From assembly GCA_027039165.1 (NCBI GenBank), contig JALWEZ010000058.1:1-16064 (forward strand): 16,064 bases of DNA, in the 5' to 3' direction. Origin of the DNA: Candidatus Moraniibacteriota bacterium. Its GTDB lineage: Bacteria; Patescibacteriota; Minisyncoccia; Moranbacterales; GCA-2747515. Positions within the stretch are counted from its first letter, which is position 1; every line of letters starts with the position of its first letter. Under the pieces are notes generated by a model, which made no database searches, was not told where the DNA came from, and saw nothing but the letters and a program-made list of their open reading frames with translations. The translations under genes and the position numbers were made by a program. Shown in pieces: positions 1 through 6,507 of this stretch.

Positions 1-1277
1 ATAGTATAGAATGTAATTTAGGTGCTAATTGTGTTGCTTTAGATAAAAAAATACATGATGAAATTTTTGAATCTATAAAAAAATTAGAAAGTGCTACTGG
101 AGAAGGAAATCAATATTTAGGATGGTTGAATTTACCTAAGGAATATTCAAAAGAGGAGGTTCAAAAAATAAAAAATACAGCAACAGAGATAAAAGAAAAT
201 GCAGATATTTTACTAGTAATAGGTATTGGTGGATCTTACTTGGGAGCCAGAGCCGTTATAGAGTCGCAAAGGGGAGTTTTTCATAATGAGGTAGGTAGTA
301 CAAAAATTTATTTTTTAGGAACTAGTCTCGATGAGACTTATATTACACAAATTCTAGAAATTATAGAAGATAAAAGTGTATATGTGAATGTAATATCAAA
401 GTCAGGAACTACACTTGAACCCGCAGTGGCTTTTCGCATAATTAAAAAAGCATTATCTGAAAAATATTCAGAAAAGGAACTTAAAAAAAGAATTATTGCA
501 ACAACAGACAAGGAAAAAGGAGCTCTTAAGAAATTAGCAGATGAAGAGGGTTTCAGTACATTTGTGGTACCAGATGATATTGGAGGTAGATATAGTGTTT
601 TTACTCCAGTAGGGCTTTTGCCAATAGCTGTGGCAGATGTTGATATAGAAGAGCTTTTAGATGGAGCTAGACAAGCTATGAATGATTTTTCTGTAGGTAG
701 TTTAGAAGATAATCCGTTCTATAAGTATGTAGCAGTTAGGAATGCGCTTTACAGAGCAGGTTACAGTACAGAAGTTTTTACAAATTATTTGCCAAGTTTT
801 GTACAATTTAATGAGTGGCTTAAACAACTTTTTGGAGAATCAGAAGGAAAAGATGGTAAAGGTTTATATCCATCATCTATGACTTTTACAACAGATTTGC
901 ATTCACTTGGTCAGTATATTCAAGACGGGAAAAAGGGACTATTATTCAAAACAGAATTAAAGATAGAAAGTTCGGAGAATGATATATCTGTGCCGCACGA
1001 TAACAAAAACTATGATGAATTAAATTACATTGCAGGCAAGTCGTTTAAAGAACTGAATTTGACCGCTCAAGAAGGTGTTTATATAGCTCACGACAACGGA
1101 GGTGTTCCGCAAATAACTATTTCAATTCCAAAAAATAACGCATATTATTTAGGTATGCTCATTTATTTTTTTGAAAAGGCTTGTGCAGTGAGCGCATATA
1201 CACTGGGCGTAAATCCGTTTAATCAACCAGGAGTAGAAGAGTATAAGAGTCATATGTTTAGACTTCTTGGAAAATAA
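1..1277 (+). CDS. pgi: Glucose-6-phosphate isomerase, 5'-truncated by window edge
   Basis: Interconverts glucose-6-phosphate and fructose-6-phosphate in the cytoplasm, linking glycolysis to the sugar-nucleotide genes downstream. The frame is open from position 3 with no stop, so the gene begins before the window. The in-window part reads SIECNLGANC... and passes through GWLNLPKEYSKEEV, which matches the N-terminal GW-[VL]-DLP region of bacterial (Bacillus-type) Pgi. A TTG at 126 lies inside this conserved stretch and is not the start. Visible motifs are VIGIGGSYLGARA (sugar-phosphate isomerase fold), GESEGKDGKGLYPSS, the family signature DDIGGRYSVFTPVGLLP, and the C-terminal signature FNQPGVEEYKSHMFRLL. 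About 425 residues are visible against roughly 450 in Bacillus-type enzymes, so only a short N-terminal piece is missing. It ends in TAA and is followed by a hairpin terminator. Confidence 0.95.
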   Translation, partial: SIECNLGANCVALDKKIHDEIFESIKKLESATGEGNQYLGWLNLPKEYSKEEVQKIKNTATEIKENADILLVIGIGGSYLGARAVIESQRGVFHNEVGSTKIYFLGTSLDETYITQILEIIEDKSVYVNVISKSGTTLEPAVAFRIIKKALSEKYSEKELKKRIIATTDKEKGALKKLADEEGFSTFVVPDDIGGRYSVFTPVGLLPIAVADVDIEELLDGARQAMNDFSVGSLEDNPFYKYVAVRNALYRAGYSTEVFTNYLPSFVQFNEWLKQLFGESEGKDGKGLYPSSMTFTTDLHSLGQYIQDGKKGLLFKTELKIESSENDISVPHDNKNYDELNYIAGKSFKELNLTAQEGVYIAHDNGGVPQITISIPKNNAYYLGMLIYFFEKACAVSAYTLGVNPFNQPGVEEYKSHMFRLLGK

Positions 1278-1300
1278 ATTTTGTTTGTTATTTTGTATAT

Positions 1301-1336
1301 AAATTAAACCATATTGTTGAAATATGGTTTAATTTT
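1301..1336 (+). terminator. Hairpin terminator after pgi
   Basis: A perfect 15-bp inverted repeat (arms 1301-1315 and 1321-1335) encloses the 5-nt loop GTTGA and is followed by a short T run. The outer part of the stem is A/T, so the transcript forms an A-stem-U structure. It sits between convergent genes, pgi (+) and the Tim44-like gene (-), and the near-symmetric AAATT/AATTT flanks could let it act in both directions. The minus side lacks a long T tract. Confidence 0.8.
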
Positions 1337-1372
1337 ATGTTTTTAAACAAGTTCTGAAAAATGAATTACTTT

Positions 1373-1834
1373 TTAATCTTTTGGGTTAACATGAATAAAA
1401 TCTTTTTCTTTTTCCATCCGTTCTTTTACTAATTGTTCAATTTTGGCTTCTCTTTTGGATTTATGTATTTTGTATATTATAAATACTACTCCTATGAGTA
1501 TCAAAACCATTAATACTGTTCCAAAGCCACCACCAAAAGCAGATCCAAATAACGAACCAAGTAAAGCTCCTCCTAATAAACCACCAAGTAATCCGCCAAA
1601 GAAACCTTTTTTAGAAGAGTTGTTTTGTGTTTTATTTGATGTAGTTTTTGTATTTGTAGACGGTTTGGTTGTATGACTTCTAAAACTTCTACCACTTCGT
1701 CTAGCTATTAAAATAGGTTCATTTTTGGACTTTAATAAGGTTGTTTCATAATTTGCTAATTTATTTGTAGAAGAAGCAAATGCTGGAGATGATATTAAAA
1801 ATAACATCATGGATAATATTATAGTTTTTTTCAT
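1373..1834 (-). CDS. Short exported/membrane protein resembling the N-terminal part of Tim44-like proteins
   Basis: 153 residues. A signal peptide is visible (MKK, a hydrophobic core, then AFA at about residues 18-20). It is followed by a polar, Ser/Thr/Asn-rich stretch containing ARRSGRSFRSH, a Gly/Leu-rich segment (about 77-104, GGLLGGLLGGALLGSLFG), a membrane helix (about 106-121), and a charged tail ending FIHVNPKD. The order of signal, RSGRSF motif, Gly-rich block and helix is what I know from the N-terminal region of bacterial Tim44-like/COG4395 membrane proteins. The globular Tim44 domain that normally follows is absent, and the frame ends in TAA with no sign of a frameshift. Function is unknown. 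Its promoter (1863-1890) lies in the divergent region shared with the RHH gene. No Shine-Dalgarno site precedes the ATG. Confidence 0.75.
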   Translation of the reverse strand: MKKTIILSMMLFLISSPAFASSTNKLANYETTLLKSKNEPILIARRSGRSFRSHTTKPSTNTKTTSNKTQNNSSKKGFFGGLLGGLLGGALLGSLFGSAFGGGFGTVLMVLILIGVVFIIYKIHKSKREAKIEQLVKERMEKEKDFIHVNPKD

Positions 1835-1862
1835 TTTAAAATTTTAAATTTGTTATATGAAA

Positions 1863-1890
1863 ATTATAACACAATGTGATTTGGAGTCAA
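1863..1890 (-). promoter_or_regulatory. Sigma-70-type promoter for the Tim44-like gene
   Basis: Read on the minus strand: TTGACT (1890-1885), a 16-nt spacer, then TATAAT (1868-1863) with an extended -10 TGT immediately before it. The predicted start of transcription leaves a leader of about 22 nt before the ATG. The 13-nt block 1863-1875 recurs exactly at 7570-7582 in front of the DUF4349 gene. Confidence 0.7.
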
Positions 1891-1922
1891 TTTCAGTAAA
1901 TTTACAATAAGTGTTTTATGTG

Positions 1923-1960
1923 TCATACTTAATCATACTTTTTGTTGACAATTTGTATGA
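1923..1960 (+). promoter_or_regulatory. Candidate operator: TCATAC half-sites at the RHH-gene promoter
   Basis: TCATACTT occurs at 1923-1930 and again at 1933-1940, one helical turn (10 bp) apart. The inverted form GTATGA follows at 1955-1960, inside the spacer of the promoter. The -35 hexamer lies between the second direct copy and the inverted copy. Short half-sites repeated at helical spacing are typical of ribbon-helix-helix operators, and the adjacent gene encodes an RHH domain, so autoregulation is a reasonable inference. Binding is not shown by the sequence alone. Confidence 0.4.
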
Positions 1961-1972
1961 ATGAGATACAAT
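1945..1972 (+). promoter_or_regulatory. Sigma-70-type promoter for the RHH-fusion / mannose gene cluster
   Basis: TTGACA (1945-1950), a 16-nt spacer, TACAAT (1967-1972). Predicted transcription start is near 1979, giving a leader of about 22 nt with no Shine-Dalgarno sequence before the ATG at 2002. It is the only convincing promoter before the three-gene plus-strand cluster ending at 4882. Confidence 0.75.
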
Positions 1973-2001
1973 TTGAATGTATTGATTTACTTTAAAATAA
2001 A

Positions 2002-2793
2002 ATGAATAAAAGAGATAGAATTACAATAACAATCAAAAAAGATATACTCAGGCAAGTAGACGCTCTTGTAGATGGTGATAAAATACGAAACAGATCTCAT
2101 GCAATTGAATCAATTTTAAATGATAAATTTGGTGATTCGTTTGTGCGTACTGCTGTTATATTGGGCGGTGGTAGTGGTGTAAAAGTTTCAGGATATACCG
2201 AGTTGACATCACCACTACTTTCTAGATATAAAAAGAAGACTTTAATTGAATGGCATATAGAAAAGCTTAAGAAAATAGGAGTAGAAGAAGTTATCCTTGC
2301 GGTTGGAGTGTTTGGTAGTGACGTACGAAAGTTTTTGGGGGATGGTTCAGTTTATGATATAAGAGTTCTTTATTTTGAACGTGATTATGGTACAGCTAGT
2401 TCCATTCGTCAAGCTAGAAATCTCCTTAAAGATACATTTATAATGTTTAATGGTCATATTGTAGTGGAGGATGTGGACATAAAGGAAATGTTTTTGGCGC
2501 ATAAAAATTCTAAGGCTTTTGTTACTATGGGATTAACTACAGTTGCAAATCCTTCAGATTATGGTCAAGTTACTTTGAAGGGTTCTAATATAACCAAATA
2601 TGTAGAAAAGCCAGGGAAAAGTAAAACTGTATCTTATATAATAAATGCGGGAATATATATAATAAATTCTGAAGTATGTGAACTTGTGAAACCAGAAGAA
2701 GAATCGTTAGAAAAGGATATATTTCCAAAACTTGCTAAAAATAATAAATTAAATGGCTATATGATAGATGTGCCATGGCAGAGAATTAAATAA
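2002..2793 (+). CDS. Ribbon-helix-helix domain fused to a degenerate sugar nucleotidyltransferase domain
   Basis: 263 residues. Residues 4-44 (RDRITITIKKDILRQVDALV, then GDKIRNRSHAIESIL) form a CopG/Arc-type ribbon-helix-helix: a basic beta strand, a helix, the NRSHAIE turn and a second helix. Residues 50-256 follow the NDP-sugar pyrophosphorylase fold: AVILGGG at 51-57, LIEWHIEKLKKIG, YGTASSIRQA, YVEKP at 200-204, INAGIYI at 214-220 and an IDV near the end. Key positions differ from active enzymes. The GGxGTRL signature reads GGGSGVKV (Arg to Lys61), the PKPLL motif reads TSPLL (Lys to Ser70), and the metal-site NGD reads NGH (Asp to His152). It may therefore bind a sugar nucleotide or sugar phosphate without catalysis and act as a ligand-responsive repressor. 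RHH-nucleotidyltransferase fusions exist in CPR as far as I recall. The gene starts the mannose cluster, 25 nt before manC. The regulatory role is inference. Confidence 0.8.
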   Translation: MNKRDRITITIKKDILRQVDALVDGDKIRNRSHAIESILNDKFGDSFVRTAVILGGGSGVKVSGYTELTSPLLSRYKKKTLIEWHIEKLKKIGVEEVILAVGVFGSDVRKFLGDGSVYDIRVLYFERDYGTASSIRQARNLLKDTFIMFNGHIVVEDVDIKEMFLAHKNSKAFVTMGLTTVANPSDYGQVTLKGSNITKYVEKPGKSKTVSYIINAGIYIINSEVCELVKPEEESLEKDIFPKLAKNNKLNGYMIDVPWQRIK

Positions 2794-2818
2794 AGTTATT
2801 AAGTATATAATTTGAATT

Positions 2819-3892
2819 ATGAGTAAAAAAATAAATAAAGCAGTTATAATGGCAGGTGGAACTGGAAGTAGGTTGTGGCCTGTGTCAGTTAAAAATAAAC
2901 CTAAACAATTTCAAGCTATAGCATCCGACAAAACAATGCTACAAGAAACTTACTTAAGACTTAGAAAAAAATTTGAAGTAGAAGATATTTACATATCCAC
3001 AAATTTAGAATACGTCGCTGAAATAAAAAGAGAAATACTTGAGATTCCAGAAAAAAATATTATTTCTGAGCCTGTAGCAAGAGGTACGGCTAGTAGTATA
3101 GCGTTTACAGTTGCAGTGATACTTGCACATGAGCCAGAAGCTATTGTATCTACTTTTCCAGCTGATCATTTAATAAAGTCTAGTGATAGATTTATAGATG
3201 CTGTAAATGATGGTGAAAAATTTATTATAAATAATCCAAAAAGTATATTTACGTTTGGTATAATCCCGACTTATCCAGAGGTTGGATATGGGTATATAAA
3301 AAAGGTTTCAGATAGCTTTAATAAGAATGACATTTTTAAAGTGGATAGGTTTGTAGAAAAACCTGATATTGAGACGGCTCATAAGTATATAAAAGATGGT
3401 AGTTATTTTTGGAATGCTGGGATGTATATATTTAATGCAAAAAGTATGAAAAATAGATTTAAAAAATATATTCCAGACATTTTTAAAATGATAGAAATAA
3501 TTCAAAAATCATTAGATTCTGATAATTATGAAAAAATTTTAGCCAAAGAATATCCAAAAATGAATGATATAAACTTTGAATACGCTATAGTTGAAAATGA
3601 TAATAATGTTTTTGTGATGCCACTCGATATTGGTTGGAGTGATGTAGGAAGTTGGTCGTCTTTAAAAGATACGTTGGTTAGTGACGAAAATAAACATTTA
3701 GTTAGAGGGAGGCATATTGATTTTGATAGTAAAAATTTATTAGTATATGGTTCTAAAAAACTAATAACAACTGTAGGATTGGAAGATTTAGTTATAGTAG
3801 ATTCAGAAGATGCGATTTTGATTTGTCACAAAGATAAATCTCAAATGGTAGGAGATATTTCAAAGAAAATTCAGTCTTTAAATAATAAATAA
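2819..3892 (+). CDS. manC: Mannose-1-phosphate guanylyltransferase (GDP-mannose pyrophosphorylase)
   Basis: Makes GDP-mannose from mannose-1-phosphate and GTP in the cytoplasm. 357 residues. The N-terminal signature MAGGTGSRLWPVS (11-23), followed by NKPKQF (26-31), is the classic family motif. Further motifs in order are STFPADHLI, VEVGYGYIKK-like EVGYGYIKK, RFVEKPD, FWNAGMYIF, FEYAIVEND and DIGWSDVGSWSSL, so all catalytic elements look intact. The length fits the monofunctional enzyme: the C-terminal cupin phosphomannose isomerase domain of bifunctional ManC/AlgA proteins (about 470 residues) is missing. It follows the RHH fusion by 25 nt and precedes the SDR gene by 15 nt, so it is probably co-transcribed. 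There is no Shine-Dalgarno site; the start is preceded by an A/T-rich stretch. Confidence 0.93.
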   Translation: MSKKINKAVIMAGGTGSRLWPVSVKNKPKQFQAIASDKTMLQETYLRLRKKFEVEDIYISTNLEYVAEIKREILEIPEKNIISEPVARGTASSIAFTVAVILAHEPEAIVSTFPADHLIKSSDRFIDAVNDGEKFIINNPKSIFTFGIIPTYPEVGYGYIKKVSDSFNKNDIFKVDRFVEKPDIETAHKYIKDGSYFWNAGMYIFNAKSMKNRFKKYIPDIFKMIEIIQKSLDSDNYEKILAKEYPKMNDINFEYAIVENDNNVFVMPLDIGWSDVGSWSSLKDTLVSDENKHLVRGRHIDFDSKNLLVYGSKKLITTVGLEDLVIVDSEDAILICHKDKSQMVGDISKKIQSLNNK

Positions 3893-3907
3893 TATAATTA
3901 TAAACAT

Positions 3908-4882
3908 ATGTCAAAAAAAAGAATATTAGTTTGCGGTGGTGCAGGTTTTATAGGTTCAAATTTTGCAAATTTTCACAAGGATAATTATGAAGTTATAGTT
4001 GTTGATAATCTACTTCTTGGAGATAAGAGAAATTTAGAGGAAGGTGTGACTTTTATAGAAGGTTCTGTCGCAAATGAAGATACTTTGAATAAAGTGGGTC
4101 CAGTTGATTATGTATTTAATTTAGCAGGAACTTCTTCTCAACCTATGTTTAACGGCGATGGTTTAGTGGAAGGATATGTGAATTCTGTAGAGTCATTTAT
4201 GAGAGTACTTGATTGGAGTGCAAAAAATGGAGTAAAAAAAGTTTTATATGCTTCTACGTCATCTTTATATGCAAATAATCCTTTACCTTTAGTAGAAACT
4301 CAAAGAGTAACTCCTCCAAATCATTACGCTGTAACTAAACATTTATATGAATCGGCTAGTAGATGTTTTAATAAGGTTCATCCTGAAATGGACATCATAG
4401 GATTTCGTTTCATGAGTATTTACGGTCCAAACGAAGAAGCTAAAGGTCAATATGCTAATCTTATTTCACAATTTGTTTGGGATGTAGCTAGGGGAAGTAG
4501 ACCTCAGATATGGGGGGACGGTACTCAAACTCGTGATTTTACGAATGTTAGAGATGTTATACAAGGCGCAACTCTTGCTATGGAGTCAGACAAAAAGTTT
4601 GGTGCAGAAGTGTTTAATATAGGAACTGGTAAATCTACATCATTAAATGAAGTAACGGATGCAATATATAAAGCTTTTGGAAAAGAAAATGATACTGAAT
4701 ACATAGAAAATCCAGTTAAAGAAACTTACATAAAAGATCAGCATGCTGATATTTCGAAAATTAAAAAAGAATTAGGATTTGAACCAAGTGTGGAATTATC
4801 TGATGGGATAAAAGAACAAGTTAAAAATTTGAGAATGGATAGAATAAGACAGACAAGTTCAGATTTAATGAGGCAAAAATAA
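3908..4882 (+). CDS. NAD-dependent epimerase/dehydratase, extended SDR family (sugar nucleotide)
   Basis: 324 residues. It has a Rossmann NAD-binding motif GGAGFIG (10-16), an acidic residue ending strand 2 (VVDN, Asp33), the NLAGTSSQP loop, the catalytic region ASTSSLYA (115-122) and YAVTK (140-144). The C-terminal substrate-binding half contains FRFMSIYGP, IWGDGTQTRDFTNVRDV and FNIGTGKSTSLNEV. This is the architecture of UDP-glucose/UDP-GlcNAc 4-epimerases and GDP- or dTDP-sugar dehydratases. The exact substrate cannot be read from sequence. Its place 15 nt after manC makes a GDP-sugar possible, while the motifs are also close to UDP-sugar 4-epimerases. The last 18 residues form a charged tail beyond the usual fold. 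A second, clearer GalE lies at 5447-6466, so this one probably has another substrate. Confidence 0.88.
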   Translation: MSKKRILVCGGAGFIGSNFANFHKDNYEVIVVDNLLLGDKRNLEEGVTFIEGSVANEDTLNKVGPVDYVFNLAGTSSQPMFNGDGLVEGYVNSVESFMRVLDWSAKNGVKKVLYASTSSLYANNPLPLVETQRVTPPNHYAVTKHLYESASRCFNKVHPEMDIIGFRFMSIYGPNEEAKGQYANLISQFVWDVARGSRPQIWGDGTQTRDFTNVRDVIQGATLAMESDKKFGAEVFNIGTGKSTSLNEVTDAIYKAFGKENDTEYIENPVKETYIKDQHADISKIKKELGFEPSVELSDGIKEQVKNLRMDRIRQTSSDLMRQK

Positions 4883-5050
4883 TTTAAGCTTTTAGATGTA
4901 ACTATTTAGGTTTTTCCAGTACATTTTAAAAAATGCTTTAAATAAAGAGTTTAAAAAAATGTCAAATACTTTTTATAAATTTTAAAATACCGTAATTAAA
5001 GCGTTTTTGGGATTTTCTTAGATAAACGTGAATAATTACTTTTAGATAAC

Positions 5051-5078
5051 TTGACTTTTAAAGGATATAGGTTAATAT
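5051..5078 (+). promoter_or_regulatory. Sigma-70-type promoter for the small membrane protein
   Basis: TTGACT (5051-5056), a 16-nt spacer, TAATAT (5073-5078). Predicted transcription start is near 5085, which gives an unusually long leader for this window (about 137 nt). The direct repeat TTAGATAA ends two bases upstream of the -35. Confidence 0.6.
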
Positions 5079-5085
5079 ATGATAT

Positions 5086-5189
5086 ATGAAGTAGTTATAT
5101 TATGCTTCATGTTGTTAAAAAATATCTGTTTTTATTAAAAGCAGATAAAGAGGTGATACTTTTGTATTTAGTGGTTTGCTTGTTGCAAA
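5086..5189 (+). promoter_or_regulatory. Structured 5' leader with three hairpins, candidate cis-regulatory RNA
   Basis: Hairpin 1: ATGAAG (5086-5091) pairs with CTTCAT (5105-5110). Hairpin 2: an 11-bp stem, 5123-5133 with 5137-5147, loop ATT, one T-G wobble. Hairpin 3: GGTTTGC (5173-5179) pairs with GCAAATT (5185-5191 counting two wobbles), loop TTGTT. A GAGGTG at 5150-5155 precedes a TTG at 5162 that opens a 12-codon frame ending in TAA at 5198-5200, so a leader peptide is possible. No U-tract follows, so control of translation or stability is likelier than termination. I do not recognise a known riboswitch class. Confidence 0.4.
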
Positions 5190-5222
5190 TTGTAAAGTAA
5201 AAAAATCCAAAAGGAGTAACAA

Positions 5223-5393
5223 ATGGAATATTTACTAGGTTTTATAAAAGTTGTTTTAGTGCTTTTACTCCCATACATTGGGGTAATGTTAATAAAAAAA
5301 GCCTATAAAAATCCTGCACATGAAAATACAGGAATCTATGGTTTTTTTGGCGGAGCTTTAATTATAGTAGGACTTTTAGTATTACTATTATAA
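5223..5393 (+). CDS. Small two-helix membrane protein, 56 residues, unknown function
   Basis: Starts MEYLLGFIKVVLVLLLPYIG and has two hydrophobic segments (about residues 4-24 and 38-56). A short polar loop (KKAYKNPAHENTGIYG) with basic residues next to helix 1 separates them. The start is well supported: AAGGAG at 5211-5216 lies 6 nt before the ATG, the only textbook Shine-Dalgarno site in the window, and a promoter lies upstream. It ends in TAA at 5391-5393, before a hairpin terminator shared with the convergent galE gene. The two-helix form recalls SecG or small immunity-type proteins, but the Gly-rich SecG loop is absent and I do not recognise the family. Its own promoter, leader and terminator make it a single-gene unit. 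Confidence 0.7.
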   Translation: MEYLLGFIKVVLVLLLPYIGVMLIKKAYKNPAHENTGIYGFFGGALIIVGLLVLLL

Positions 5394-5411
5394 TATACCT
5401 TACAAAAACAT

Positions 5412-5441
5412 AACTAGACTCAAGTTTAAGTCTAGTTTTTT
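5412..5441. terminator. Bidirectional hairpin terminator between the small membrane protein and galE
   Basis: AACTAGACT (5412-5420) pairs with AGTCTAGTT (5429-5437) around an 8-nt loop, followed by a run of T on the plus strand. On the minus strand the stem is followed, after ATG, by a T run from the A-rich stretch 5404-5408, so it could also stop galE transcription. It lies between convergent genes. Confidence 0.8.
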
Positions 5442-5446
5442 TATGT

Positions 5447-6466
5447 TTAGTTATCTTTAATGCAATTTTTTTGCCAACGCCAAGAATCTCTAAGAGCTTC
5501 TTCTATAGTTTTCTCTGCTTTCCAATTCATAGTTTTTTCTATTTTTTTTGTATCTGCAAAACACTCAGCTATATCACCAGCTCGTCTAGGAACTATTTTG
5601 TATGGAAGTTTTTGTCCAGATACTTTCTCAAAGGTTTTTATAAGTTGCATCACGCTTGCACCTTTTCCAGTGCCTACATTATACACATCAAATAATGGTT
5701 TCTTTTGTTCTTTTAGAAACTCAAGTGTTTTTATGTGAGCATTGGCTAAATCTATAACATGAATGTAGTCTCTGACTCCTGTACCATCAATTGTTGGGTA
5801 ATCATCACCAAACACAGAAAGCTCGTCTCTAATTCCAGCGGCGGTTTGTGTAATAAAAGGAACTAAATTATTAGGAGTTCCTAAAGGTAATTCACCAATT
5901 AAACCAGAAGGATGTGCTCCTATAGGATTAAAATACCTAAGAGCAATAGTTTTTAAATTAGCGCCACTCAAAACTAAATCTCTCAAAACATCTTCAGCGA
6001 TAGCTTTAGTATTTCCATAAGGATTTGTGGCAGGTTTTCTATTGGTTGATTCAGGTATCGGATTTTTTTCTGGTTCACCATAAACTGTAGCAGAAGAAGA
6101 AAATACAAAATTAGTAATGTTGTATTTCTTGGAGATTTCAAGAACATTAACTAAACCGTTTAAATTATTATTATAGTATTTTAGAGGTTTTTGTGCAGAT
6201 TCTCCAACTGCTTTAAAAGCTGCAAAATGAATTATTCCATCTATATCAGATTCTTTGGCAAAAACAGTATTCAAAAAACTAGAATCTCTTACATCACCTT
6301 TATAAAATTTGGGACTTTTCCTAGAAATAGTGAAAATTCGGTTTAGCACATTTTCATTTGAATTTGATAGATTATCCACTATAATAGCTTCATGTCCAGC
6401 GTTTAAAAGTTCAACCACCACATGTGATCCAATGTATCCAGTTCCGCCAGTTACAAGTATTTTCAT
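5447..6466 (-). CDS. galE: UDP-glucose 4-epimerase
   Basis: Interconverts UDP-glucose and UDP-galactose (or the N-acetyl forms) with tightly bound NAD, supplying galactose units for surface glycans. 339 residues, the normal GalE length. Motifs: MKILVTGGTGYIGSH with GGTGYIG at 7-13, VDNLSNS, GDVRD (57-61), HFAAFKAVGES (80-90), SSSATVYG (123-130) with the catalytic Ser/Thr, NPYGNTK with Tyr150 and Lys154, ALRYFNPIGAHPSG, and VRDYIHVIDLA. These GalE-specific signatures (AFKAVGES, RYFNPIGAHPSG) make the call firm. It lies 41 nt downstream of the DUF4349 gene on the same strand with no promoter evident between, so both are probably one transcript. No Shine-Dalgarno site. Confidence 0.95.
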   Translation of the reverse strand: MKILVTGGTGYIGSHVVVELLNAGHEAIIVDNLSNSNENVLNRIFTISRKSPKFYKGDVRDSSFLNTVFAKESDIDGIIHFAAFKAVGESAQKPLKYYNNNLNGLVNVLEISKKYNITNFVFSSSATVYGEPEKNPIPESTNRKPATNPYGNTKAIAEDVLRDLVLSGANLKTIALRYFNPIGAHPSGLIGELPLGTPNNLVPFITQTAAGIRDELSVFGDDYPTIDGTGVRDYIHVIDLANAHIKTLEFLKEQKKPLFDVYNVGTGKGASVMQLIKTFEKVSGQKLPYKIVPRRAGDIAECFADTKKIEKTMNWKAEKTIEEALRDSWRWQKNCIKDN

Positions 6467-6507
6467 AGTATTTTTTAAATTATTTATTGTAGATTTCAGA
6501 TAATATA

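Larger units (their letters stand above)
4883..5222. other. 340-nt AT-rich intergenic region with promoter and structured leader
   Basis: No tRNA, long ORF or mobile element is seen here. The first part (4883-5050) is A/T-rich, with self-complementary runs around 4930-4990 and a direct repeat TTAGATAA at 5018-5025 and 5042-5049, just upstream of the -35 at 5051. No convincing terminator follows the SDR gene. The second part is the promoter and folded leader of the small membrane protein, described separately. Confidence 0.6.

Noticed and set aside
126..128. TTG at 126 as the start of glucose-6-phosphate isomerase
   Set aside because: The frame is open to position 3 and the upstream residues match the conserved N-terminal region, so the gene simply begins outside the window.
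1443..1676. Pro/Lys-rich plus-strand frame opposite the Tim44-like gene
   Set aside because: It is the complement of the Gly-rich repeat of the minus-strand gene, which has a signal peptide and a promoter.
4883..5222. tRNA, small mobile element or CRISPR repeats in the largest intergenic gap
   Set aside because: No cloverleaf with a T-loop consensus, no terminal inverted repeats and no regular repeat-spacer pattern are present; only short AT-rich repeats and leader hairpins.
5223..5393. SecG identity for the 56-residue membrane protein
   Set aside because: The two-helix shape fits, but the Gly-rich loop typical of SecG is missing.
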